64,000 nucleotides of DNA from JAFNGF01 sp964567045 (GTDB lineage Bacteria; Planctomycetota; Phycisphaerae; Sedimentisphaerales; Anaerobacaceae). This document shows positions 41,105-49,347 of this stretch, in pieces (position 1 is the stretch's first letter; the number at the start of each line of letters is the position of its first letter). A program made the translations under genes and the position numbers. The notes beneath the pieces are model-generated. The model was not told the DNA's origin and made no database searches. It saw only the letters and a list, made by a program, of their open reading frames with translations. The DNA lies in assembly GCA_964567045.1 (NCBI GenBank), contig CAZMLE010000004.1, positions 56,293 through 120,292 on the forward strand, given 5' to 3'.

Positions 41105-42343
41105 ATGTTTACTAAAGCATTAACTTTAACGGCCATAATATTGGTTTTCTCGCCTTGTCAGATTCAAGCCGACGTTATAAATTCAAGGTGGGTCGGCGGC
41201 GAGGAAGGCCGATGGGACGATGCAAGCAACTGGGTCCCGCCTATCGTCCCAGACAACAGCTCTTGGCGGAGCTTCATCGTAACTATAGACAGCAATAGCA
41301 TTGGGGCAGATAAAGTAGATGTCTACTTTCAAAAGAACTGGACTATCGACCAATTGGACTGTTATGGAGTGGTTGAGGTATTATGTTGGCCGTTGGAGGC
41401 GATTGGGCTTATAGTAGAAGATGACGTTAAAGGTTTGACAAATCATGGTACTCTCATCCTTAACGATGGGTTTATACTCGTTGGAAATGTAGTAAATCAA
41501 GGTCGACTCTCAATCGGATCGCAGGCCGAAGTTCACGGGAATATAGCAAACTATGGGTTCATGGAAGCTTCTGGTGGTGTGGAAATTGAGGGCAGTGTAA
41601 CAAACATCGCAGGGGCAAAGGCTATCTTGGGAGATGAGGATGAGGGTACAAGTATCCAAGGTAATTTAACTAATGCGACCGGAGGATTGATTGAAGTTGA
41701 AAGTTCTCTTTATATTGTAGAAGGGGACTTAGACAATGCCGGTAGGATTAATCTACGCGCTTTCGTATGTAAAATCGACGGGGATTTAATAAATAAAGGG
41801 GTTCTGTGCACAAAGGTGCTGGTTCCAGCGCGTATCGAACTGGCAGTAGATGTAAAAAATAGTGGTACAATTGAAGTCAATGCTGGTGGTGGCGTGTCAT
41901 TTGACTGCAATCTCGTCAATGAGCCGAACGCAGTTATTAAACTGCTTGGAGGGACATTGGCGGCGACAACGATTACTCAAAAAGCTGGAGCAAACTTTGC
42001 AGGCTTTGGCGGAATTACCGGCAATGTTGTTATCGAGCCCAATGCCGTAATCAAACTTACCGGGCCAACGAATATTGTGGGCGATGTAAACATAGCACCA
42101 AACGCTACTCTCGAAATAAATGACGGAACAGTCCTGATTACCGGCCTTACAACATGTAACGGTACAATTCGCATCAAGGGTGGCCGAATTATCCCGCAGG
42201 GCGGCTTATCGGGCAACTGTAACATCATCTCGCAGCCAAGTGCTTATACCAACATGGCTGATTTTAACCTTGATGGACAGGTTGACTTCAAGGATTTCTC
42301 GGCTTTCGCTGAGACGTGGCTTCAGCGGGAAAGCTGGTACTGA
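41105..42343 (+). CDS. secreted beta-helix protein with C-terminal dockerin-like repeat
   Basis: A protein of 412 aa behind AAAGGAGGATTATC. Signal peptide 1-23 (ending CQIQA). It opens with VGGEEGRWDDASNWVPP, like the start of the gene at 5825, then runs as short beta-helix turns: HGTLILNDGFILVGNVVNQG, NYGFMEASGGVEIEGSVTN, NAGRINLRA, NSGTIEVNAGGGV. It ends with one repeat, ADFNLDGQVDFKDFSAFAETWL, and seven more residues. Codons are more A/T-rich than in most neighbours. Likely a surface protein anchored or sorted through the terminal repeat. No partner is seen. Confidence 0.8.
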   Translation: MFTKALTLTAIILVFSPCQIQADVINSRWVGGEEGRWDDASNWVPPIVPDNSSWRSFIVTIDSNSIGADKVDVYFQKNWTIDQLDCYGVVEVLCWPLEAIGLIVEDDVKGLTNHGTLILNDGFILVGNVVNQGRLSIGSQAEVHGNIANYGFMEASGGVEIEGSVTNIAGAKAILGDEDEGTSIQGNLTNATGGLIEVESSLYIVEGDLDNAGRINLRAFVCKIDGDLINKGVLCTKVLVPARIELAVDVKNSGTIEVNAGGGVSFDCNLVNEPNAVIKLLGGTLAATTITQKAGANFAGFGGITGNVVIEPNAVIKLTGPTNIVGDVNIAPNATLEINDGTVLITGLTTCNGTIRIKGGRIIPQGGLSGNCNIISQPSAYTNMADFNLDGQVDFKDFSAFAETWLQRESWY

Positions 42344-42361
42344 CGGTTCGTATGGAACCCG

Positions 42362-43714
42362 TCATTCCGGAAAAAGCGCAATGCTCCAGGGCTGGGTATA
42401 GACGGTGCCATAATCATTGCTGATCTCTGCTCTTACATACTTGTAAGCCTCCGCAGGCGCAAGTCGCCACAGATCGATGGAATCTCCTTCTGCGATTTTT
42501 TGACCATTGGCTATCCAGCTTACCGTGCCCTCGGTATCTATAAAGATTGACTGGCCGCTTACCGTGATCCTGGAAACTATTGGGTATCTGCCTTTATTGT
42601 CCCTTCCCTTACCCCGGTCCTGGACCGCGAAGAAACAGCCTTTCTCTATGGAGCTCCTGTAGTCAGCCAGAGTGTAAGCGGGAATCAGCACCAGAATCTT
42701 GCCCGAATCTGAATAAGATTCGCCAGGGTCTTTCCAGGGCCCGAACCAGTCATTGACGGCAAAGCCCCAAATCTTGGTGTCTTTGTAGTTAAGCAGAAAG
42801 TCCCACACAGCCTGGAAATGCCCGATATTGTCGGGCTCGCTGGGGTATTCCTGCTTCAGAAGCGATCTCTGGTAGTAGTAAGCGCTGAAAATCTCAATGC
42901 CCTTGTAGTTGTTGAGCTGCATATACAGGCCCGCCCTGGCTGTCGGATGAGCAATAATCGCAAGGCCGCCACACTGGTTTATCAGGTCGATGCACTCCTG
43001 GGTAGTCTCATATTGCCATATCTGTTTTGTTGGACAATGCTCCGGTTCCCACAACTCGATATATGTGGTCAGAAACGCAGAAGCGATATGATCGCAGCCT
43101 ATCTCCTCCATGCCCGGAACAAAGAGCTTTATGTTATTCAAGGTAGCAAGCACCTGCTCATCGCTATCAAAGCCCCGGAGGTACTTGTAAACGGGCCATA
43201 ATCTATGATTGCAGTAAGTAGGCCAACCAGAACCTTTGCCCGCGTAGTCCAGAGGAACAATCACATTATAACCTGCATTATCATAGGCGATTATCCTGTC
43301 TAACGACAAGCGACCAATGTGGTCATGGTGCTGGGCCAAAGCCCTGTACCAGTGGTTCCAATCCACATCTGCGTAAGGGTCATAGTCGACGACGTAGGTT
43401 CTCTCGACAGACGAGAGTGGCGCCGACAAAGGCAAGGCAGGAACGTCTACATTGTAGCTCTCGGCAGACCAAAGTTGTGCCCACAAAGCGAAGTCAAGAA
43501 AGTCCACACGGTAGCTGCCATCGAAGTCAGCGTCACCATCCCAACCATCCGTCGCCCAGCGGTCGCTGAGCCATTTTTTTGAGAAGCTGCCCAGCTCCGG
43601 CCAGCCAACGAACCGCCCCGGAGTCAGTTTACCTTTAAGCGCATCCGGTGCACAAATTGTCGCTGTCACTGCATACAGTGATAGCGTTAAAAGAAAGAAA
43701 GCGTGCTTTTTCAT
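42362..43714 (-). CDS. secreted PHP-domain-like protein with N-terminal dockerin-like repeat
   Basis: A protein of 450 aa from ATG 43714 behind GAGGGATGAGTG. The signal peptide is followed by one EF-hand-like repeat at about 50-78 (DGDADFDGSYRVDFLDFALW), here at the N-terminus instead of the usual C-terminus. The rest resembles a PHP metallo-phosphoesterase: a metal-type His pair in ALAQHHDHIGRLSLD, CGGLAIIAHPTA and GIEIFSAYYY, with an aspartate in AVNDWFGP. The usual first HxH is only partly matched, so activity is uncertain. The end (about 370-450) is beta-rich and may bind carbohydrate. It is convergent with the gene ending at 42343. Confidence 0.7.
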   Translation of the reverse strand: MKKHAFFLLTLSLYAVTATICAPDALKGKLTPGRFVGWPELGSFSKKWLSDRWATDGWDGDADFDGSYRVDFLDFALWAQLWSAESYNVDVPALPLSAPLSSVERTYVVDYDPYADVDWNHWYRALAQHHDHIGRLSLDRIIAYDNAGYNVIVPLDYAGKGSGWPTYCNHRLWPVYKYLRGFDSDEQVLATLNNIKLFVPGMEEIGCDHIASAFLTTYIELWEPEHCPTKQIWQYETTQECIDLINQCGGLAIIAHPTARAGLYMQLNNYKGIEIFSAYYYQRSLLKQEYPSEPDNIGHFQAVWDFLLNYKDTKIWGFAVNDWFGPWKDPGESYSDSGKILVLIPAYTLADYRSSIEKGCFFAVQDRGKGRDNKGRYPIVSRITVSGQSIFIDTEGTVSWIANGQKIAEGDSIDLWRLAPAEAYKYVRAEISNDYGTVYTQPWSIALFPE

Positions 43715-43792
43715 CACTCATCCCTCAACAAGAGACGGCAGGACTAACCTGCCCACCCCATTTTAGCGCTGCTAGATTCTATTCTGGGTATT

Positions 43793-43822
43793 ATTATACC
43801 AAAAATAGCTCCGGCGTGTCAA
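43793..43822 (-). promoter_or_regulatory. consensus sigma70 promoter for the PHP-like gene
   Basis: On the minus strand a perfect TTGACA, 18 bp, then a perfect TATAAT, 79 bp before the ATG at 43714. The -10 region is embedded in GGTATAATAATACC, a short inverted repeat. This is the best promoter match in the window. Confidence 0.7.
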
Positions 43823-43975
43823 GGGCTGCTTCACAAAAATTGGTCTGTTGGCAATATCGGACCTGAGCATCTTGAAAGACATTGGCATATCGGCTCTCTG
43901 GCGGGACGGGAACTTTCGTGGCGGTTAGCTCAGACCTGATGGCCCTGCGTCCGACGAAATTCTGGCCTGACCGAT

Positions 43976-44593
43976 TCAGGCGTTTCGCAGGATTTGCTCG
44001 AGCAAAGGCTTCAGTTTTCGGATAGCCTGGCTGCGGTGCGAAATGGCGTTTTTTTCTTCAGGACTCATCTGGCCGACCGTTTTATTCAGGCTGGGCACAA
44101 AAAAGATTGGGTCGTACCCAAACCCGTTTTGGCCAATTTCCTTATCGGCTATAAGACCTTCCAGCATCCCCTGCGTTTCAATTAAGACTTTTTTGGGACT
44201 TGCCAGGCACAGGCAGCAGATGAATCTGGCTGTCCTTTTCTCTTTGGGAACAGCCTGCAACAATTTTAGAACCTTGGCCATATTTTTATGGTCAAGCAGT
44301 TTTCTATTGCTTTCCCGTTCGCCCGAGAATCTTGAGGATTTTACGCCGGGTTCTCCGCCCAGGGCGTCAACAACCAACCCCGAGTCGTCTGCGATGGTCC
44401 AAAGGCTAGTCGCTTTGGCGTAGCCGAGGGCCTTTTTCCGGGCATTTTCAGCGAAAGTAACACCATCCTCTTTAACTTCGCCGATACCGGCGAATTCAGA
44501 AAGGCCAACCAATTCGACATCGAGGTCTAGCATCGCCTTTAGCTCAGCGATCTTGCCTGGATTAGTAGTGGCAATGAGAATTTTACGTTTCAT
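43976..44593 (-). CDS. rdgB: non-canonical purine NTP pyrophosphatase (RdgB/HAM1)
   Basis: A protein of 205 aa, the typical length. It hydrolyses ITP, dITP and XTP to keep deaminated purines out of nucleic acids. Signature blocks are LIATTNPGKIAELKAML at the start, VTFAENARKKALGYA near 49, TIADDSGLVVDALGGEPGV near 66, NGFGYDPIFFVP near 155 and ISHRSQAIRKL near 183. It lies upstream of the sigma/anti-sigma cluster's last terminator (same strand, 63 bp away), so it needs its own promoter, which I could not pick out. Confidence 0.95.
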   Translation of the reverse strand: MKRKILIATTNPGKIAELKAMLDLDVELVGLSEFAGIGEVKEDGVTFAENARKKALGYAKATSLWTIADDSGLVVDALGGEPGVKSSRFSGERESNRKLLDHKNMAKVLKLLQAVPKEKRTARFICCLCLASPKKVLIETQGMLEGLIADKEIGQNGFGYDPIFFVPSLNKTVGQMSPEEKNAISHRSQAIRKLKPLLEQILRNA

Positions 44594-44656
44594 ACTTTAC
44601 TTATAAGTCTTATCAGCAGAACCCGTCAAGGCAAGATTTTATACCCAGAGACACAC

Positions 44657-44685
44657 AAAAAAGGCCGGGCAAAAAGCCCGGCCTT
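44657..44685 (-). terminator. intrinsic terminator of sigma/anti-sigma pair 1
   Basis: A perfect 10-bp stem AAGGCCGGGC/GCCCGGCCTT (44661-44670, 44676-44685) with a 5-nt loop. On the minus strand it is followed by six U. Confidence 0.85.
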
Positions 44686-44771
44686 CTATTCGTGCCAACG
44701 ATTCTGTTATTTCAATAACTGTTTTTCAAGCTCGGCTAACTCTTCAGCGGTAATGGTTTGGGTGGTTACTT

Positions 44772-45683
44772 CTACTGCGTGGTGGTCCCAAATTGGTCTG
44801 TCCCGGGTACGTAACCGGTAGGAATGTTCGGCTCGAAATCGCTCGCGGTGAGTTCCACATTCCATTGGAACTGGTCTGTGACCATGATGTTCCGCACCGA
44901 ACTGTCAAACATCCTGCACTCTACTTCTAATCGCACGGGTAATTGTGTTTCGACATCAACCCACAGCCTTGCTACGAAATCCTGCACCTCCGGTTTCGTT
45001 CCCGAATACTTGAGAATATTCTGGTCTTTTACCTCTATACCCTCGACCTGCATGCCGTCAATGACATCGTGTCCCAAGGGCTTGTAATCCGAAGATAAGA
45101 AACGCCTCACGATTTGCCTTGGATTCATCTGTTCCATTTCTGACAGGGCTTCATTAGATAAACGTAGACGATTATACATTTTCGCCGGCGGAAAGATGGC
45201 AACGATCTCTTTCGTTTTGCAGAGCCTGTAGGTTCTCGACGTCAGTTCCCCATTGCTGTAATACTCAATCTTGGTGCCATACTCAACAGAGCACCAGAAC
45301 ATCACTTCTTTTGCTTTTACAAATTCAAACCCCTGCTGTGTCGGACCATTCGTTTCTCTTTCTCGTTTTCGGCATGTGAAACTGTCAATGGTCTCCATCT
45401 TGCGGGCAACATCCGCCCACACGACACTTGTCCCACCTATCGGGCCGGCAAACTGATGTATGCCGATAAGCACCGCAATGATTATCACCGCGGCGGCGGC
45501 TAATTTTGCAATTGGGCTTTTCATAATTCTTCCCCTTGTATTCGGCGCAGCCGCGCCTGGTTTCTGCATTTCTAATGTGTCCAGCGTCTGCAAGACATTG
45601 CCGAGAATCCTCTGGTGCGTTTCGGCACCTGCCTGGTAACGCAGTTTCTTAATCAGCTTCTCTATGCTTTCTGACGGGCTCAT
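44772..45683 (-). CDS. membrane anti-sigma-like protein of ECF pair 1
   Basis: A protein of 303 aa whose ATG overlaps the TGA of the sigma gene (ATGA). Cytoplasmic N-terminus of about 53 residues, without a Cys zinc finger. One TM (about 57-75, KLAAAAVIIIAVLIGIHQF). The periplasmic part starts VVWADVARKMETIDSFTC and has a LolA/MucB-like beta pattern, ending TSDFEPNIPTGYVPG. An internal AAGGGG and ATG at 45524 could start a 250-aa form at the TM. Downstream in the -1 frame lies VEVTTQTITAEELAELEKQL up to a TAA at 44707, which looks like a lost C-terminal tail. Likely holds the sigma factor inactive until an envelope signal arrives. Confidence 0.75.
   Translation of the reverse strand: MSPSESIEKLIKKLRYQAGAETHQRILGNVLQTLDTLEMQKPGAAAPNTRGRIMKSPIAKLAAAAVIIIAVLIGIHQFAGPIGGTSVVWADVARKMETIDSFTCRKRERETNGPTQQGFEFVKAKEVMFWCSVEYGTKIEYYSNGELTSRTYRLCKTKEIVAIFPPAKMYNRLRLSNEALSEMEQMNPRQIVRRFLSSDYKPLGHDVIDGMQVEGIEVKDQNILKYSGTKPEVQDFVARLWVDVETQLPVRLEVECRMFDSSVRNIMVTDQFQWNVELTASDFEPNIPTGYVPGTDQFGTTTQ
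45522..45537 (-). promoter_or_regulatory. internal ribosome site in anti-sigma gene 1
   Basis: AAGGGG, 7 nt (AAGAATT), ATG at 45524, read in frame as MKSPIAKLAAAA. Position and spacing are the same as in anti-sigma genes 2 and 3. It is the weakest of the three. Confidence 0.45.
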
Positions 45684-46225
45684 TTTTCTACCTCGCCATT
45701 CAGGATCGACCGCAGTTTATTCAGTCCGTATTGATACCGACTCAAGACGGTTTTGATAGAAACGTTCTGCAATTTAGCTATCTGTCGAAATCGCAGGTCG
45801 CCGTGCAACCGAAGGACAACGGCCTCGCGCTGCTCGTATGGAAGCTCAGTCATGGCACAGCTTACTCTTTCCAGCTCTTCGGTGCGTATCACCAACTCAA
45901 CCGGACTTTCCGGATCTGCGGCTGCCTGCGCCGCTTGGCCCAGTTGTATGTTCTGACGCCGTATGTTCTGGCGAATGTAGTCACGTGCCCGATTGGCTAC
46001 GCAGGTTGCTAAATAGCCTTTTAGGCTTCCTGTCAGGCGGAACCTGTCCGCGGACTTTACGAAGTTGATGAACACATCCTGCACTACATCTTCGGCACTA
46101 CTGCTGTCCGCCAGCAGGTTTGCTGCTAACGTTAGCAGATCATTGACGTACTTTTCGTAGATACGGCAGAATGCATCCTGGCTGCCGGCCTTGAATCTCC
46201 ACAGTAGCAGTCTATCTTCAAACAT
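45680..46225 (-). CDS. ECF sigma factor, pair 1
   Basis: A protein of 181 aa. Region 2 is about 5-75 (WRFKAGSQDAFCRIYEKYVN, SSSAEDVVQDVFINFVKS), with the NRARDYIR end. Region 4 is about 118-172 (MTELPYEQREAVVLRLHGDL, FRQIAKLQNVSIKTVLSRYQ). It would direct RNA polymerase to a small regulon when freed from the membrane protein encoded next. It is closely related to the sigma factor of pair 2 (same RIYEKYV and SRYQYGL/GRYRYGL motifs). A 208-bp gap with the terminator of pair 2 lies upstream. Confidence 0.92.
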   Translation of the reverse strand: MFEDRLLLWRFKAGSQDAFCRIYEKYVNDLLTLAANLLADSSSAEDVVQDVFINFVKSADRFRLTGSLKGYLATCVANRARDYIRQNIRRQNIQLGQAAQAAADPESPVELVIRTEELERVSCAMTELPYEQREAVVLRLHGDLRFRQIAKLQNVSIKTVLSRYQYGLNKLRSILNGEVEK

Positions 46226-46368
46226 CTGAGCCTTGTTTGCCTAATATCAGAACAATCGATTGTCACTAATATAACGCTCGAGGTATATATTTTACTCTAA
46301 CCGATATCGCTTTTTGCGGCCAGATTTTAGGCTGCACTTCAAAACCCGGTTTTTGCCAAAATTCATGC

Positions 46369-46404
46369 AAAAAAGAACAGGCCGGGCGAAAAGCCCGGCC
46401 TGTT
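46369..46404 (-). terminator. intrinsic terminator of sigma/anti-sigma pair 2
   Basis: A perfect 12-bp stem AACAGGCCGGGC/GCCCGGCCTGTT (46376-46387, 46393-46404) with loop GAAAA. A U-run follows on the minus strand. Confidence 0.88.
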
Positions 46405-46433
46405 GGGAGCTATGTATATCTGTGTGTCCGCTA

Positions 46434-47300
46434 TTATATCTGTGTGTAGTCGGGTGGGATCTTGGGCTCGAATATGCTCGGATCCAGTTCCACATCCCAC
46501 TGGAACTGGTCCAAGATTCCCGTCATGCGCACTTGGCCGTTGTCTCCGACAACTTCAGCCTCCAGCAGGACGGGGTACCCCCTCTCCACACTGACCCATA
46601 TCCGGGCCACGAGACTATCGACCTGGAAACTAGCCACGCCGAAGGTCGGGTCTGTGGTTTCGATGCCTTCACACAGTACGCCATCGATCGTTTTCTGCCC
46701 CAGTTTCCTGTAATCCTTCGACAGGAACTCCTGGACCCACCTTTTGGGGCTCGCCCATGCGCCGTGCTGCTCCCGGAGGGTCTGTTCACTCATTGGTTCC
46801 TGGATGTATTTTTTGCCATCGTGGGCAAGCCACACAACGGTCTTTGTGTCAAAGTCACAGTAGGAAGTCCGGGTGATCTCACCTCCTTTGTACGAGTCTG
46901 TCCGCGAATGCGTAGCAGACAAGTAGACCATTGAATAATCGGACATGTCGGGTCTACCCGAACGGGTCGCTCTGTTACGATAGATGACGCCTTGGCTGGC
47001 TTCCACCTTTTTGGCGACCTCGGCCCAGACCACGCCGGATTTGGATTTACTGCCGGTGCCGATGAATTCAACCAGTCCCAGGACGACCACGGCAATGACC
47101 GCCGCGGCCACGGCTAATTTCACAATTGGACTTTTCATAATCGTTCTCCTTGCGATTGTCAGCCTTGCGGCTGATGGTTTCTGCTTCGATTGTCCGTGCG
47201 CGTCCAGAATGATCTGCCGCATGCGGCTGTATGTTCTATCGCCGGCACGAACGTCCAAATCTTTGCTGATCATATCTTCGAATTTGTGGTTGTCTTTCAT
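46434..47300 (-). CDS. membrane anti-sigma-like protein of ECF pair 2
   Basis: A protein of 288 aa from ATG 47300; a TTG at 47306 also overlaps the sigma stop (TTGA). Cytoplasmic N-terminus of about 54 residues (KDNHKFEDMISKDLDVRAGD), no zinc-finger Cys. One TM at about 58-78 (KLAVAAAVIAVVVLGLVEFI). The periplasmic part starts VVWAEVAKKVEASQGVIY and ends DPSIFEPKIPPDYTQI, paralogous to pair 1. An internal AGGAG with ATG at 47138 could give a 234-aa form that starts at the TM. Probably senses the envelope and restrains its sigma partner. Confidence 0.78.
   Translation of the reverse strand: MKDNHKFEDMISKDLDVRAGDRTYSRMRQIILDAHGQSKQKPSAARLTIARRTIMKSPIVKLAVAAAVIAVVVLGLVEFIGTGSKSKSGVVWAEVAKKVEASQGVIYRNRATRSGRPDMSDYSMVYLSATHSRTDSYKGGEITRTSYCDFDTKTVVWLAHDGKKYIQEPMSEQTLREQHGAWASPKRWVQEFLSKDYRKLGQKTIDGVLCEGIETTDPTFGVASFQVDSLVARIWVSVERGYPVLLEAEVVGDNGQVRMTGILDQFQWDVELDPSIFEPKIPPDYTQI
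47136..47150 (-). promoter_or_regulatory. internal ribosome site in anti-sigma gene 2
   Basis: AGGAG (47150-47146), 7 nt (AACGATT), ATG at 47138, in frame as MKSPIVKLAVAAA. Near-ideal strength and spacing. Confidence 0.6.
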
Positions 47301-47302
47301 GG

Positions 47303-47839
47303 TCAAATCTCACTGTCTAAAAGGGCCCTGAGTTTCTCTAAGCCATACCGGTATCGGCCGTGAGCCGTGCTCACCGAGACGCCCTGGAGCCTGGCGATCT
47401 GTTTGAGTGTCATATCCTGCTTGACTTTCAGCAGGACGGCCTCACGCTGCTCGTAGGGCAGCTCGGCAAGGGCACGACTGAGCTGCTCACATCGCTCGCC
47501 GTAAACGAGCGGCTGATCCAATTCGCCCGGGTCCGAGGGCACCCTGGCATATTTGCCCATGCGACGCTGCGAGGCACGCCCCCAGCGCAGCCTGTCTCGC
47601 GCACGGTTGACAACGCTCTTGGCCAGGTAGCCCTTCAAACTGCCTTTTAGGCCGAATGAGCCGGCGCTCTTGGCAAAAGAGACGAACACGTCCTGCACCA
47701 CGTCTTCGGCCTCATGAGGATCGTTCAAAAGGCCCATGGCCAGGCTCAGCAGACTGTGGACGTACTTCTCGTAGATGCGAGACAGGGCTTCGCGGCTGCC
47801 AAGCTTGAATTTCCACTTCAAAAGTTCGTCTTCGATCAT
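47303..47839 (-). CDS. ECF sigma factor, pair 2
   Basis: A protein of 178 aa from ATG 47839 (MIEDELLKWKFKLGSREAL), chosen because the paralogue starts at the equivalent place. A TTG at 47863 with AAGGTGAG upstream is the alternative. Region 2 is about 5-75 (EAEDVVQDVFVSFAKS) and region 4 about 118-170 (LAELPYEQREAVLLKVKQDM, LKQIARLQGVSVSTAHGRYR). Its TGA lies at 47303-47305, just before the anti-sigma start. It is a recent paralogue of the pair 1 factor. Confidence 0.9.
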   Translation of the reverse strand: MIEDELLKWKFKLGSREALSRIYEKYVHSLLSLAMGLLNDPHEAEDVVQDVFVSFAKSAGSFGLKGSLKGYLAKSVVNRARDRLRWGRASQRRMGKYARVPSDPGELDQPLVYGERCEQLSRALAELPYEQREAVLLKVKQDMTLKQIARLQGVSVSTAHGRYRYGLEKLRALLDSEI

Positions 47840-47985
47840 CTCCGGCTCACTACACCCGGGCAAAAGAGCGCTCTCACCTTATATCACGGTCGTCAAGGGG
47901 CATTTTACATATTTTGACGCTTCATTTTTAGTAGATGTCCTTGAATTGTTCGCCGGGTGACATCTGTTGAATCAGCGCACAAAAG

Positions 47986-48026
47986 AAAAGGCCGACCCCG
48001 ATCGCTGAGTTCGGGGGCCGACCTTT
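47986..48026 (-). terminator. intrinsic terminator of sigma/anti-sigma pair 3
   Basis: AAAGGTCGGCCCCCGA and TCGGGGTCGGCCTTTTCTTTT pair on the minus strand around a 9-nt loop, with G-U pairs, and are followed by a T-rich tract. Confidence 0.8.
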
Positions 48027-48054
48027 GTAATCCCAGCAAATCTGTCTGGGGAAT

Positions 48055-49347
48055 TTACTTTGGTAGATTCTCCGGCGCGACATCTTTGACGCTCAAGTCG
48101 CCGTAGATGACGCGGTAGGTTTGTGAGTCTTTTGGCCGATACCAGAATATCGCCCGCTCTGCTTCGCCGAGTTTTACGCCTTTTCCGGCATAGTGCCATT
48201 GGCCTTCGCCCTTGAAGAAGCGGATAAACAGCAGATGTCGGCCAAGTTTCATTCCCAGGTCTGCTTGTTCTTTTTCTGACAGCCCAAGCTCTCCCAGCTT
48301 CTTGCCGATAGCGGGAGCCTCTTTGATGTAGTCTTCAACTGCCACACTATCAGGAAACTGGCCGGCTCCAAGTACCTCAGCCCGCACACGCAGACCCTCG
48401 ATGAAGTCCTGCTCCGTAGAACCTTGCAGGTCAATTTCCGTCTGCTGCAATTTATATCCTTCGGGAATATCCATGCTGAATAGTGATTCTTCCATCGGCA
48501 CGTCAAACTGGATGTTTTTGCAGATGACCTTCATCTGGCCCTCATTCTGTTCAATCCGCACAGGTAGTGCCGTTTCAGGGTCAGCCCAGATTGTAATCTC
48601 AGCTTTTGGGTGCTTAGCCCTAAAACCTATAAGTCTCTGGCCGGCAAGGTCCCGCTCACCAAGCTTCTCGACCGTGAATTCAGGATGTTCCTGTAATTTA
48701 GCGATTACATTTCTCAATCTCTCCATATAGTTTGGCATCGACGGCAGGCCTTTCAAATCAATATACACCGCCTCTTTCGTGGGGCTGGTAAGCACCAGAA
48801 TCTTGCCCGCTTCCAGGTCTATGATGCTGACCACGTCCGGGGCGTTTGACAGGGTCCTTCTGATCCGTGAACCCATCACCATATCGTGAATGACCGGCCC
48901 ACCCGCCTCTTCTTCTCCGACGATAATGTCGAATACCGCAGTCTGAGCGTTGAGTATGGGCTGAATCACCTGAGCAAAAGTTGGCGTTCCGGTACTGAAT
49001 TGCTGAAGGGCTATGACAGCCGCTACAATTATCGCTGCCGCGGCTGCGAGTTTTGTTATTCTACTTCTCATAATAGTTCTCCATATTGAAGCTGGTTTGC
49101 TCTGTTTGGGTAGGCAACAGCTTTGTATAGCTTCCAGGGCTCGCTGCTGCCTGTTTGCCATATCAGCACTAATATTTGTGAATAGCTCACTCAGTAACAG
49201 ATCTTCTTCTTTCAACTGATGCGCGTAGTCCCTGCAGGCGGGACATTGACTTAGGTGCTGGTTTAATAGCCGTGCCTGTTCTTGTGACAATGTCCCCGTG
49301 ACCATGTCGGCGATGTAGTCTCTCATTTTGTCACAAACGCTATTCAT
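48055..49347 (-). CDS. zinc-finger anti-sigma factor with large periplasmic domain, pair 3
   Basis: A protein of 430 aa. The N-terminal domain is a zf-HC2 anti-sigma fold (MRDYIADMVTGTLSQEQA, HLSQCPACRDYAHQL), with the His-x3-Cys-x2-Cys zinc motif that pairs 1 and 2 lack. One TM at about 95-115 (ITKLAAAAAIIVAAVIALQQF). The periplasmic part is LolA-like (VIQPILNAQTAVFDIIVGEE to about 300), followed by a helical region and a second beta domain (HYAGKGVKLGEAERAIFWYR). An internal GGAG with ATG at 49071 could give a 338-aa form without the zinc domain. The start overlaps the sigma gene by 8 bp. Confidence 0.85.
   Translation of the reverse strand: MNSVCDKMRDYIADMVTGTLSQEQARLLNQHLSQCPACRDYAHQLKEEDLLLSELFTNISADMANRQQRALEAIQSCCLPKQSKPASIWRTIMRSRITKLAAAAAIIVAAVIALQQFSTGTPTFAQVIQPILNAQTAVFDIIVGEEEAGGPVIHDMVMGSRIRRTLSNAPDVVSIIDLEAGKILVLTSPTKEAVYIDLKGLPSMPNYMERLRNVIAKLQEHPEFTVEKLGERDLAGQRLIGFRAKHPKAEITIWADPETALPVRIEQNEGQMKVICKNIQFDVPMEESLFSMDIPEGYKLQQTEIDLQGSTEQDFIEGLRVRAEVLGAGQFPDSVAVEDYIKEAPAIGKKLGELGLSEKEQADLGMKLGRHLLFIRFFKGEGQWHYAGKGVKLGEAERAIFWYRPKDSQTYRVIYGDLSVKDVAPENLPK
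49069..49082 (-). promoter_or_regulatory. internal ribosome site in anti-sigma gene 3
   Basis: GGAG (49082-49079), 7 nt (AACTATT), ATG at 49071, in frame as MRSRITKLAAAAA, immediately before the membrane helix. Confidence 0.55.
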
